Origin: Sapria himalayana
Lineage: Eukaryota; Streptophyta; Magnoliopsida; Malpighiales; Rafflesiaceae
Reading direction: 5' to 3'
NCBI GenBank assembly: GCA_029783825.1
Contig: JAREIK010000332.1
Coordinates: 1 to 64,000 of the forward strand
DNA: 64,000 nucleotides
The notes under the pieces were generated by a model. The model was not told the DNA's origin and searched no databases. It was given only the letters and a program-made list of their open reading frames with translations. Shown here in pieces: positions 13,201-25,400 of this stretch (position 1 is the stretch's first letter; each line of letters opens with the position of its first letter). Position numbers and translations under genes: made by a program.

Positions 13201-13930
13201 ATTTTAAAATTATACTGTATAACAATTAAAATGATATTTATGAATTATTATTAATGTATAACAGTTTAATGATTTAAGTATTTATAGGTTTTGTCGTTAG
13301 AAGTTTAGCGATTTATGTTTTTAGGCTTTTAGTGTTTTATAGGTTTTATTTAAAAAAATAAAATAACAAAAACAATTTCTATAATTTTTTATTATTTTCA
13401 TAGGTTATAACATTTGAAAATATAATAATATTTAAAATTTTTTGAAATTTTAATATAATATTTTGTTATAATAATATTAATAATTATATATCATATAAAT
13501 TTAATATAAATAATTTAATTGATATATATTATAATAATCAACAAAAATTAAATTTATAAACTATTAATATTAAGATAGATATTAAATAAAAAATATTTAC
13601 AAAACCCAATAGATTCAAAATTAATGTAACTTATATTACTTGTTAATAATTTTTAATTTTTAAATTTATACTTCTTTTATAATAGTATATTTTTATTAGA
13701 TAACTAATATATTATTTAAATTATATTTGTGCCATGATAATTTATTTTGTAATAAATATTTCTAAATAAATACACTTAAAAATAATTAAAATTAATATTT
13801 AAAAATATAATAAATAATAATAAAAAAATAGATTTATTAATTATTAAGTAGTATTTAGTGGTTTAATGGTTTATGTATTTAGGCATTACGGGGTTTAGGA
13901 GTTTACTGATTTAACTTTATATGCATTTAG
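10260..13930 (+). repeat. Satellite array segment 2, + orientation
   Basis: Same satellite family as segment 1. The first monomer, with the unusual dyad variant ttttcaaggttataacc, is mirrored at the right array end near 63400. A distinctive stretch near 11150-11200 (tatttataaatacttaat, ctttaaag) is mirrored at about 62520-62580. Short hybrid monomers lie near 11787 and 13110. The final monomer carries ttaactttatatgcatttag, the variant found beside all three hAT copies. Confidence 0.92.
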
Positions 13931-14512
13931 TAGGGGTGCTCACGGAACTCGGAGATTCGGAACCCGACCCGAAGTCATGTCCCTAAAGAATCGGGACTAA
14001 GAAAAATCCATTGACTTTAACTTTTCCCGTCACGTTCTGTCACGTATTTTTTCTTTTGGGATAGTTCCGGATCTCATGCAATATCCATCCGGAGAACCAT
14101 CCCATCCTAAAAAACCGATACTTGAACCAGGAATATATATATATATATATATATATCATGAAGATGCCACCAATTCCGCTACTGACATCCAATTCCAACG
14201 CACCTATTACTGTTCCGACGAATTCTAGGCCACCTCATGCAGTTCCAGCCGTGTTCAGTTAGGTCCGTCCTTGTCCGTCGCACTTCTGGTTGCCTCCACC
14301 ATGTCTCAGATGCCACCAGCCTTTTGGTTTGTTTTTCTAAGGAGAATTGAGTGATTAATTATTATTATGTGTCTCAGTCAGTTTGGTTGAGTATTGGTTG
14401 TGGTGTTGTGGTTGGGCCGAATCAGTGGGCTGAATGTGTTATAGTCAATTTTGTAGAGCTTGCTTGTTTGAAATATTTATATGTATTTATGCTTAAAATA
14501 TCATATTAATTA

Positions 14513-16804
14513 ATGACAATGTAGATGGCACAATCCAGTAGTAAACGAAAAATACAATAAATTGAAGATCACATCTCAAATGATCAAAGTACTGGTAAAT
14601 CTGATCATCATTTTTTGACGAACCCTCCTATTGTTACGGCAGGTTCTTCATTTCCAATTGTAAAAGAAAGTCAAGGTACATCTGAACCTCAAGCTCATAA
14701 AAAGTATAAGTCTGCAATTTGGGAAACTTATGAGATATTAGTTGATTCTGAGGGAAATGAAACTGGTAGGGCAGCTTGTATATGGTGTAGGAAAGAATAT
14801 TTGGCAAAAATTGATCAATGTACTTCGAGTTTATGGAAATAATTGAGAAAGACTTGTAAAAAATTTGCACTCAAAAAAGAATTAATAGAAGCTTACAGTG
14901 GTAAAGACAAGTCACAATCTTTGTTGAGTTTCACTAAAGGTACTAGTTCAAAGGATAACAAATTAACTTGTTGGCAATTTGATCAACAACTAGTTATGAG
15001 GCTTTGGTGAAAATGATTATAAAAGATGAATTTCCTTTTTGTTTTGTTGAGAGGGATGAGTTTAAGGAGTTTTGTGAAGTTAGTGTGCCTCAATTTAAAA
15101 TTCCATCTAGGCACTCTATACTGAGAGATTATTTTTCTTTGTTTGTGGAGGAAAAGAAGAAATTATTTGATAGCATATCATCTCATTGTTGTAGAGTTTC
15201 ATTGACTACCGACACTTGGACTAGCATTCAAAATTTATCTTATATATGGTTGACTATTCATTTCATTGATTCTCAATAGAATATGTATAAAAGGCTTTTG
15301 AACTTTTGTGTAATTAAAAGTCATTCTGGAGTTAATATTAGAAATGCTATTGAGTTTTGCATGAATGAATGGGGGTTGAGAAAGTTGATGTGTATTACTA
15401 TTGACAATGCATCAAATAATGAAGCTGCTGTTAAACAATTGAAAAAAGGCTTGTGAAGAAAAGTGTTGTACCTTTGAGATGTGAGCATTTTCATATGAGA
15501 TGTTCTGCTCATATCCTAAACTTAATTGTCAGAGATTGCATTACAGTAGTTGAGGGTGCTATTCAAAAAATTAGAAAAGTGGTGAAATATGTGAGGAGCA
15601 GTCCTAAAAGATTAGATATGTTTAAGTTATATGTTGAAGAAGAAAACTTGACATATGGATCTTCATTGCAATTAGATTGTTCTACAAGATGGAATTCAAC
15701 TTATTTGATGCTACAAACTAATATAAAATATCAAAAAGAATTTGATAAGTTGAAGGACAAAGACAAAAGGTTTTTGAAGGAGTTTGGTTCAAACGTTCCA
15801 ATTTAGAGAGACTTAACAAATGCCAAAATTTTGGCTTGTTTCATGAAAACTTTTTATGAGATAAATTATAAATTTTCTAGTTCATAATATTCTACCTCTA
15901 GTGTTTATTTTCCTGAGATTATTCGAATTTTGAAAAAAATTGAGTTCTGTGAAAATAGTAGAGATACAATGGTGTCTGAAATGGGTATGAAAATGAGGCA
16001 TAAATTCAACAAATATTTGGGTTCTCTTCGGTCAACAAATATTATGCTTTTTGTAGTAGTAGTGTTGGATCCTAGATATAAGCTCAAATATCTCAAGGTT
16101 AATTACACTTAGCATTATGGTGATGAATTGTGTAAAAATTTGGTGAAAAAGGTTATAAATGCTTTAAATGAGATGATGGATATTTATAAAGATTTAAATG
16201 AAGATGAATCAAAAGAAAATGATTTCTCTTCTACTGTGTTGAAGAAAAATGATGATTTCATTGATGGTAGTGATACTTATGTTGATTTTTTTTGTTGAAT
16301 TGGAGAATGAACAAGAATTTTCAGCTTTGGAAGAGTTGGATAGGTACTTGGAGGACAAACTTGAAAAAAATAGAATTGATTTTTATCTTCTAAACTGGTG
16401 GAAGGTAAATGAGGTTAGGTATCCTTCTTTGGCAAATGTAGCAAAGGATGTATTCGCTATCCAAGCATCTACTGTCACCTACGAATCTACATTTAGCATT
16501 GGGGGGATAACTTTAGATTAATTTAGGAGTTCTTTAACACCTATTACAGCTGAAGTTCTCATATATCTATGAGATTGGTTGAGAAGCTCAAACAAACCTA
16601 TTGAAATTGAATAATTTGTTCTAGACCTTGATGATAATGAATCAGGTTAGTATACAAATCTTGGAAATTTTAATTTCACTTTTACTTATTTTATTGATTC
16701 AATATAATAAAAATATGGTTCAATTACAATTTTCAGAGGGGTCACAAGATCCAAATATTCTTTCAACTATAGTTGGCCAACTAAATTTGGAATGGGTGTA
16801 TTAA
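14513..16804 (+). pseudogene. hAT transposase pseudogene, RICESLEEPER-like (copy 1)
   Basis: This is a relic of a BED-finger hAT transposase that would cut and join element ends in the nucleus. Visible parts in order are: a BED-type region near 14700-14870 (CIWC pair present, but the usual histidine of the L..H...C half is not seen); the first catalytic Asp in TTDTWTS (codon 15211-15213); the second in TIDNASNN (15403-15405); the C..H motif RCSAHILNLIV (Cys 15501, His 15510); and the C-terminal hAT dimerisation block at about 16336-16600 (FYLLNWWKVNEVRYPSL, STVTYESTFS). Exon 1 ends GAATCAG|GTTAG at 16645, and a small exon (16737-16804) adds a C-terminal tail. The ancestral start was probably 14513, judged from copies 2 and 3. 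Here it runs into TAG after three codons, then TAA shortly after. Further stops lie near 14842, 15279, 15804, 15885, 16110 and 16519, with frame breaks near 14997, 15448 and 16290. It cannot encode active protein. Confidence 0.9.
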
Positions 16805-17160
16805 ATTTTATAAGGTAATATTTTGTTTTTTTATTATTCTTTCATCTTAGAAATTTATGTCTACATGATTAACACGTTTTCCTCTTTGGTTGTCCTTCTA
16901 CAGTGGAGGAAGAAAAGGGAGGAGTTGTAGAAGAGATAATTAATTGGATTTGGATTTTCGTTACTATTCTGGGATGGACCTTTGAAATGATTATTATCAT
17001 GGTTGTTATTAGTTTTATTTTTTTGTTATATTAAGCTGCCTAATTTTAGCAATTACTTAAGTAGTAATTGATGCTGCCAATGTTTGTGGTCATCTTTAGC
17101 TATTCCTTAATATTTTAAGTAATTGTTAAAAAAATGTAGTATTGCTATTATGGTTAACTT

Positions 17161-17352
17161 TCACTCTGCTGAACAAAGCCAACTTGTGAAAAAACAAAGA
17201 ACCAAATTAAGCACACAACTCGGTCCCATTCTATTTAACATTTCTATCCTTTTCTGCACATCAAAGCTTTTGACAAGGTAATGAAACTCGTTTGCGGTAT
17301 TCAGCCTATTTGACATAACAAAATTGACCCAATTTGAGTTTGAAAGATACAT
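17161..17352 (-). other. Antisense open frame in hAT 3' region (63 codons)
   Basis: A minus-strand frame converges on the transposase. Its sense is recognisable at the equivalent place in copy 2 (about 29849-30040, one internal stop) and copy 3 (about 56505-56716). Shared stretches include FHYLVKSFD, QKRIEMLNRMG and TSWLCSAE. No family was recognised. Conservation among recently duplicated copies is weak evidence for coding, so this may be just a conserved non-coding region. Confidence 0.25.
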
Positions 17353-17687
17353 AACTAAGGAATGATAAATGGTACAACAAAAGTTTCGACATGAACTAAC
17401 TTGTCAGGTTTGAAGAAAATAAATTATAAAAAATGTCCAAACTTCGTTCCCTCCCGGAACCATTTTATCCTCAACAAAATTCCTGATCTTCAACCCGTCC
17501 CATCTCGATATTCTAAACCTATGGGACGGGTTTGGATCTTAAAAAAAATCTCCGAACTGTGGGAAGGGACTGGAGATTTGTAATCCCCATCCCGTCCTGT
17601 CCCATGAGCACCCCTAGCATTGAGTGGTTAATAGGTTTTATTTAAAAAATAAAATAACAAAAAATTTATTTTTATTATTTTTTGATA

Positions 17688-17714
17688 TTTTCAAAGGTTA
17701 TATAACCTTTAAAA
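17688..17714. repeat. Satellite dyad with one extra TA at its centre
   Basis: The usual centre AGGTTATAACCT is AGGTTATATAACCT here. The added TA keeps the sequence self-complementary. Confidence 0.7.
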
Positions 17715-18404
17715 AAAATAATTTTTAAATTTTTTTCAAATGTAAATACAATAATTAGTTATACTAAACATTATATTTATATATTATATAAATTCAATAT
17801 AAACAATTCTATTGATAAATATTCTAATAATAATCAAAAAATAAATTAATAATTCATTAAAAAAAAGATAGATATCAATTAAAATATAATTACAAAACTT
17901 AAAATGATTCAGAAGCAAAGAAAAATATATTACTATATAATAATTTTTTGTTTTTGATTTTTTTTCTTTTAATAAGTTAATCTATATTATTTTGATGAAA
18001 AATAATTTATATAAATTATATTTGTCTAACTCATAATATATTTTGTAATTAATATTTATATATAAATAAACAAATAAATAATTAAAATAAATATTTAAAA
18101 TTTTAATCAAAAAAATTGAGATTTATTATTTATTATATATTATTTAGGGAAATCAGTTTAATTTAAATTAGATCCGTCTCAGTAATAATTTATTTTGTAA
18201 TTAATATTTATATAAAAATAAACTGATAAATAATTAAAATAAAATTTAAAATTATATGAAATAAAAATTAAAATGAGATTTAAGATTTATTATTTATGTA
18301 TACCAGTTTAATAGTTTAAGTATTTAGAGGTTTTGTCGTTAGGAGTTTAGCGATTTATGTTTTTAGGCTTTTAGTGGTTTAAAGGATTTATATAAAAAAA
18401 TAAA

Positions 18405-18620
18405 ATAACGAAAAAAAAATCTATAATTTGTTATCATTTTCATACGTATAACGAAAAAAAATATATAATAACGAAAAAAAATATTTTAAGTATAACGAAA
18501 AAATCTATAAAAATAGTTTAACGAAAAAATCTATAAAAAAATAGTATAACGAAAAAATATATTGAAATAAAATAGTTTAAGTATAACGAAAAAAAATAAC
18601 GAAAAAAATCTATAAAAAAA
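18405..18620 (+). repeat. Local expansion of a TAACGAAAAAA motif
   Basis: Eight copies of TAACGAAAAA(A) appear, several followed by TCTATAAAAA, at uneven spacing of about 12-40 bp. The first, at 18406, is the normal monomer stretch ataacaaaaaaaatctataa with one C-to-CG change. This suggests a point change followed by local amplification. The equivalent positions beside hAT copies 2 and 3 lack it. Confidence 0.8.
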
Positions 18621-19771
18621 TATAATAATATTTACAATTTTTTGAAATGTGAATACAATATTTAGTAATAATAATATTAATAATTATATATCATATAAAT
18701 TCAATATAAACAATTTTATTAATAGACAATATAAAAATGATCAAAAATTAAATTAATAAACTATTAATAAAGAGATAGATATTAATTAAAAAATATTTAC
18801 AAAACCCAAGTTGATTCAAAATTAAAGTAAAATATATTACGGAATAAAAATTTTTAATTTTTAAATTTTTATTTCTTTTAGAGCCGTATATTTTTTTTAT
18901 TAAAAATAAATTAATTAAATTATATTTGTTGCACTCATACTTTATTTTGTAATAAATATTTCAATAAAAATAAACTAATAAATAATTAAAATGAATATTT
19001 AAAATTATAATAAATACAAATAAAAATTACATTTATTAATTATTAAGTAGTATATAGCAGTTTAATGGTATATGTATTTAGGCATTACGGGGTTTAGGAG
19101 TTTACTGATTTAACTGTGTATGGATTTAGTGGTTTATAGGTTTTATTTAAGAAAAAAAATAAAAAAAATTATTTTTTGATATTTTCAATGCTTATATCCT
19201 TTGAAATATAATAATTTTTAAAATTTTTTCAAAAGTGAATAAATATTTATTTATAATAATCATAATAATTATATATCATATAAATTCAATATAAACAATT
19301 TTATTGATAGATATTCTAATAATTATCAAAAAATAAATTAAAAATCTATTATGAATAAGATTGATATTACTTAAAATATAATATCAAAACCTAAAATGAT
19401 TCAAAAGCAAAGCAAAATATATTACTTAATAATAATTATTTGTTTTTAAATTTTTATACTTTTTATAAGCTTATCTATTTTTTGATAAAAAATTATTTTT
19501 ATAAATTATATTTTTAACTCATAATTTATTTTATAATTAATATATATATATATAACTAAAGAATAAAAATAAATATTTTAAATTAAAATGAAAACAAATA
19601 AAAATGAGATTTATTAATTATTATTTAGGGGATACCTGTTTAAAAGATTATCTATATAGGGGTATCAGGATTTTGTAGTTTAGTGATTTAAGTGTTTAGG
19701 CATTTAGTGGTGTATAGGTTTTATCTAAACAATGAAATAATCAAAAAAAGATATTTTTTTATTTTTTACCT

Positions 19772-19797
19772 TTTTCAAAGGTTATAACCTTTGAAAA
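19772..19797. repeat. Perfect 26-bp dyad of the satellite monomer (type example)
   Basis: The half-site TTTTCAAAGGTTA is followed directly by its exact reverse complement. A version with zero to a few mismatches occurs in nearly every full monomer, always just after ggttttatttaaa and AT-rich spacer. It could be a binding site for a dimeric protein or a cruciform-forming site, but the role is unknown. Confidence 0.85.
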
Positions 19798-22429
19798 TAT
19801 AATAATTTTAAAATTGTTTTTCAAAAGTGAATATAATATTTAGTCAAAATAATAATTATATCTATATATCATATAAATTCAATATAAACAATTTTATTGA
19901 TAGATATTATAATAATGATCAAAAATTTAATTAATAAACTATTAAAAATAAGATAGATATAAAATTTAAAAATATTTTCAAAACCGAAATTGATTCAAAA
20001 TTTAAGTAAAATATATTACGTAATAATCATTTTAAATTTTAAAATTTTTACTTATTATATAAGCGTAAATACTTTTATTTATTAAAAAAAAATTATTTAA
20101 ATTATATTTCTCGCACTCATAATTTATTATGTAATAAATATTTCTATAGAAATAAACTAATAAATATTTAAAATAAATATTTAAAATAAATATTTAAAAT
20201 TATAAAAAATAGAAATAAAAATTAGATTTAACAATTATTATGTAGTATATAGCGGTTTAATGGTTTATGTATTTAGGCATTACGAGGTTTAGGAGTTTAC
20301 TGATTTAACTGTGTATGCATTTAGTGGTTATAGATTTTATTTAAAAAATAAATAAACAAAAAATATATTTTTATTATTTTTTGATATTTTCAAATGTTAT
20401 AACCTTTGAAAATATAATAATTTTTAATTTTTTTTCAAATGTGAATTCAATTTTTAGTTATAATAATTATTATATTTATATTCCATATAAATTCAATATA
20501 AATAATTTTATTGATAAATATTCTAATAATGATCAAAAAATAAATTAATAATATATTATTAATAAGATAGATATCAATTAAAATATACTTACAAAACCTA
20601 AAATGATTCAGAAGTAAAGCAGATTATATAACTATATAATAAATTTTTATTTTGAAATTTTTTCTTCTTTTTATAAGTTTATCTAAATTTTTTGATGAAA
20701 AATAATTTATATAATTATATTTGTCTAATTCATAATTTATATTGTAATTAATATTTAATAAAATTAAACGAATAAATAATTAAAATGAATATTTAAAATT
20801 ATAATGAAAAAAATAATATTGAGATTTATTATTTATAATTTAGGGTATACCAGTTTAAAAGGATTATCTATTTAGGGTTTTAGAGATTTCAGAGTTATTG
20901 ACTTAAGTGTTTAGATATTTAGTAGTTTATAGGATTTATTTAAAAAATGAAATAACAAAAAAATTAATTTTGATATTTTCTCACATTTTCAAAGGTTATA
21001 AGCTTTGAAAATATAATAATTTAAATTTTTTTAAAAAATGTGAATACAATATTTAGTAATAAGAATCATTATAATTATATATAATATAAACTAAATATAA
21101 ACAATTTTATTGATAGATATGATATCAATTATAAAAAAATAAATTAATAAGCAATTATTAATATGATAGATATAAATTAAAATATGATTGCAAAACCTAA
21201 AATTATTCAAAATCAAAGTAAAATTATTACAAAATAATAATTTTTGTTTTTTAGTTTTTGCTTCTTTTTATAAGCTTATATTTAAGGTTTACGAGTTTAA
21301 AGTTTTAAGTATTTAGGGGCTTTTGTGTTTAGAAGTTTATAGATTTAAGTGTTTAGACATTTAGTGGTCTATAAGTTTTATTTAAACAAAGATATAACAA
21401 AAAAATTATTTTTATTTTTTTTTCTAATTTTTGAAGGTTATAAACTTTGAAAATATAAAAATTTCTAATTTTTTTTCAAATGTAAATATAATATTTAGTT
21501 ATAATAATCTCAATAAATATAAGTCATTTAAATTCTTTATAAATAATCACATTGCTAGAAATTATAATTATAATCAATAAATAAATTAATAAAGTATTAT
21601 TAATAAGATAAATATTATTTAAAATATTTTTGCAAAATCTAAATTTATTCAAAATCAAAGTATATATTAATAAATAATATTTTTGTTTAATATTTTGCTT
21701 ATTTTATAAGTTTATATTTTTGTTATTAAAAATAAATTATTTAAATTATATTTGCCTTCCTCATAAATTATTTTGTAATTTATAATTCTATAAAAATAAA
21801 TTAATAAATAATTAAAATAAATATTTAAAATTATAATGAATACAAATAAAATTGAGATTTATTATTTATTATTCAGGTTATACGTGTTTAATGGTTTAAG
21901 TATTTAGGTATTTTCGGGTTTAGGAGTCTTGAGATTTAAATGTTTAGGCATTTAGTGGTTTATAAGTTTTATTTAAATAATAAAATAATAAAAAATTGTT
22001 TTTGTTATTTTTTATCAATTTTGAAGGTACCTTTGAAAATATCATAATTTTTATATAATATTTAGTTATAATAATCTTAATAATTTTAAGACATTTAAAT
22101 TCAATATAATTAATTTTATTGTTAGATATTATAAAATTGATCAAATAATAAATTAATAAACTATTCTTAATAAGATTGATAGCAATTAAAATATAATTGC
22201 AAAACCTATATATAATCATTCAAAATCAAAGTAAAATATATTACAAAATAATAATTTTTTGTTTTTAAATTTTTACTTCTTTTTATATGCTTATATATTT
22301 TTTTTGATTAAAAATATATTAATAAAATTATAGTTGTCTCGCTCATTATTTATTTTGTAATTAATATTTCTATAAAAAAATAAACTAATAAATAATTAAA
22401 ATGAAGATTTAAAAGTATAATGAATACAA

Positions 22430-22450
22430 ATATAATTTATTAATAAATCT
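22430..22450. other. Orientation-switch point of the satellite array
   Basis: Left of this point the monomers read aataattaaaatgaa, then aatgaatacaaata. Right of it the same blocks appear as the reverse complement (tttgtattcatt, then attatttattag). The switch is head-to-head at the same monomer position, so the local sequence is a large imperfect palindrome with a centre of about ten bases. It may be a real inversion or fold-back duplication, or an assembly join. Confidence 0.8.
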
Positions 22451-25400
22451 CATTTTTATTTGTATTCATTCTATTTTTAAACATACAACTTAATTATTTA
22501 TTAGTTTATTTTTATAGAAATATAAATTAAACAATAAATTATTAGTGAGACAAATATAATTTGAAAAAATTTATTTTTCATCAAAAAATATATATGCATA
22601 TAAATTGATACAAAAATTTAAAATTTTAAAATTAAAATTTAGTAAAATATTTCACTTTGATTTTGAATCATTTTAGGTTTTGTAAATATATTTTAAACAA
22701 TTTTTATTTATTAATAATCATTTATTATTTTTTATGATCATTATTATAATATATACCAATAAAATAATTTATATTGAATTATATGATAATTAATTATTAT
22801 GATTATTAACTTCTATTGTATTCACTTTTCAGAAAAAAAATTAAAAATTATTATATTTTCAAAGGTTATTACCTTCAAAAATGAGAAAAAATAATAAAAA
22901 TACTTTTTTTTCTTTTTTTTTTAAATAAAACCAATAAACCACTAAAAGACTAAATACTAAAATGACTAAACTCCTTATCCCCGAAGCTAATAAAGACTCA
23001 AAACATTAAATTAGTATAGTCTAAATAATAAATCATAATTCTCATTTTTATTAGTATTCATTATAATTTTAAATATTCATTTTAATTATATATCAGTTTA
23101 TTTTTATAGAAATATTAATTACAAAATAAATTATTAGTGAGACAGATAAAATTTAAATAATTTATTTTTCATCAATATATATATATATATATATATGTGC
23201 TTATAAAAAAGGCAAAATTTTAAAAATAAAAAATTATTTTTATTAATATATCTTATTTTGATTTTGAATCATTTTAGATTTTACAATTATATTTTAATTT
23301 ATATCATTCTTATTAATACTAGTTTATTAATTAATTTATTGATCTTTATTATAATATTTATTAATAAAATTATTTATATATTCTTAACATTATATAAAAT
23401 TATTAAGATTATTATAACTAAATATTATATTCACAATTTAAAAAATAAAAAATTATTATATTTTCAAAGGTTATAACATTCAAAAATTAAAAAAAAATCA
23501 AAAAATTAAATTTTTGTTTTTTCATTATTTAAATAAAAACTATAAATTACTAAAGGTCTGAACAATTAAATCACTAAACTCCTAAATCACAAAACACCAA
23601 AATACTTCAACCATTTAACCAGTATATCCTGAATAATAAATAATAAATCTCAATTTTATTTGTATTCATTATAATTTCAAATATTCATTTTAATTTTTTA
23701 TTAGTTTATTATTATAGAATTATAAATTACAAAATAAATTATAAGGAAGACAAATATAATTTAAATAATTTATTTTAAAAACAAAAATATAAACTTATAA
23801 AAAAAGCAAAACATTAAAAAAAATTATTATTTAGTAAGATATTTTACTTTGATTTTGAATAAATTTAGATTTTGCAAATATATTTTAAATAATATCTATC
23901 TTTTTAATAATAGTTTATTAAATTTTTTTTTATCATCATTATAATATCTAGCAATGTAATTATTTATATTTAATTTAAATGACTTATAATTATTAAGATT
24001 ATTAAAACTTAATATTGTATTTACATTTGAAAAAATTTAAAAATTATTATATTTTCAAATGTTATAACCGTTGAAAATGTGAAAAAATATCAAAAATATT
24101 TTTTTTGTTATTTCATTGTTTAAATAAAACCTATAAACCACTAAATGCCTAAAAACATAAATCACTAAACTTCTAAACGACAAAACCTCTAAATACTAAA
24201 ACCATTAAACTGGTATACATTAAAAATAATTCATAAATCTCATTTTAATTTTTTTTCAGTATAATTTTAAATTTGTATTTTAATTATTTAACAGATTATT
24301 TTTTTTAGAAATATTAATTACAAAATAAATTATTAGTAAGACAGATCTAATTTAAATTAGACCGGTATACCCGAAATAATAAATAATAAATCTCAATATT
24401 ATTTTTTTCATTATAATTGTAAATATTCATTTTAATTATTTATTTGTTTATTTTTATATAAATATTAATTAAAAAATAAATTATGAGATAGACAATTAAA
24501 ATTTATATAAATTAAATTTCATCAAAAAAATATGGATAAACTTTTTAAAAGAAAATAAAATTTCAAAACAACAAATTATTATATAGTAATATATTTCGAT
24601 TTTTTTTGAATCATTTTAGGTTTTTTTTATTAGATTTTAATTGATATCTATCTTATTAATAATAGATTATTAATTTATTTTTGATCATTATTATAATATT
24701 TATCAATAAAATTGTTTATATTGAATTTGTATGACATATAAATATACTGATTATTATAACTAAATATTGAATTCACTTTCGAAAAAAATTTAAAAATTAT
24801 TATATTTTCAAAGGTTATAACCTTAGAAAATATCAAAAAAATAATAAAAATAAATATTTTGTTATTTTAATTTTTAAATAAAACCTATAAAACACTAAAT
24901 GAAAACACAGTTAAATCCGTAAACTCTTAAGGCCCGTAATGCTTAAATACACAAACAATTAAACTGTTATATGCTACTTAATAATTAATAAATCTAATTT
25001 TTATTTCAATTTATTATTATTTTTATTATTCATTTTAATTATTTATAACTTTATTTTTATAGAAATATTTATTACAAAATAAATTATGAGTGCGACAAAT
25101 ATAATTTAAATAATTTATTTTTAATCAAAAAAAATATATACGCATATAAAAGATGTAAAAATTTAAAAATTATTATCCAGTAATATTTTTACATTAATTT
25201 TGAATCAATTTTGGTTTTGTAAATATTTTTTAATTAATATCAATCTTATTATTAATAGTTTATTAATTTAATTTTTGATCATTATTATAATATTTATTAA
25301 TAAAATTGTTTATATTGAATTTATATGATATATAAATTTTTAAATTATTATAACTAAATATTGTATTCACATTTCAAAAAAATTTTAAATATTTTTATAT

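Larger units (their letters stand above)
13931..17616 (+). mobile_element. hAT transposon copy 1, complete ends, decayed
   Basis: The element starts TAGGGGTGCTCACGG and ends CCATGAGCACCCCTA, which are imperfect terminal inverted repeats. It is flanked by GCATTTAG (13923-13930) and GCATTGAG (17617-17624), an 8-bp target duplication with one change, as expected for hAT. It is about 3.7 kb long. Inside are a leader with a (TA)n run at 14133-14156, a transposase pseudogene, a 3' untranslated part with a likely intron (donor near 16814, acceptor CTACAG near 16903), and a GGGATGGG/GGGACGGG-rich subterminal zone near the right end. The flanking satellite is the same variant as at copies 2 and 3. Confidence 0.92.
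17617..22440 (+). repeat. Satellite array segment 3, + orientation, up to the inversion
   Basis: The satellite continues in the same orientation after hAT copy 1. Landmarks are: gatccgtctcag near 18172, a variant also found (reversed) near 55700; a (TA)n run near 19543 that also occurs in other array segments; a truncated monomer joined at aaggtttacgagtttaaag near 21283, also near 2275 and reversed near 26750 and 48930; and aaacctatatataatcatt near 22205, also near 5010 and reversed near 53580. These markers show that blocks of several monomers have been copied around the array with internal gains and losses. Confidence 0.92.

Noticed and set aside
1..22440. Regularly spaced dyads as a CRISPR-like array
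   Set aside because: The spacing is about 600 bp, the spacers are themselves homologous to each other, and the setting is plant nuclear DNA. This is satellite structure.
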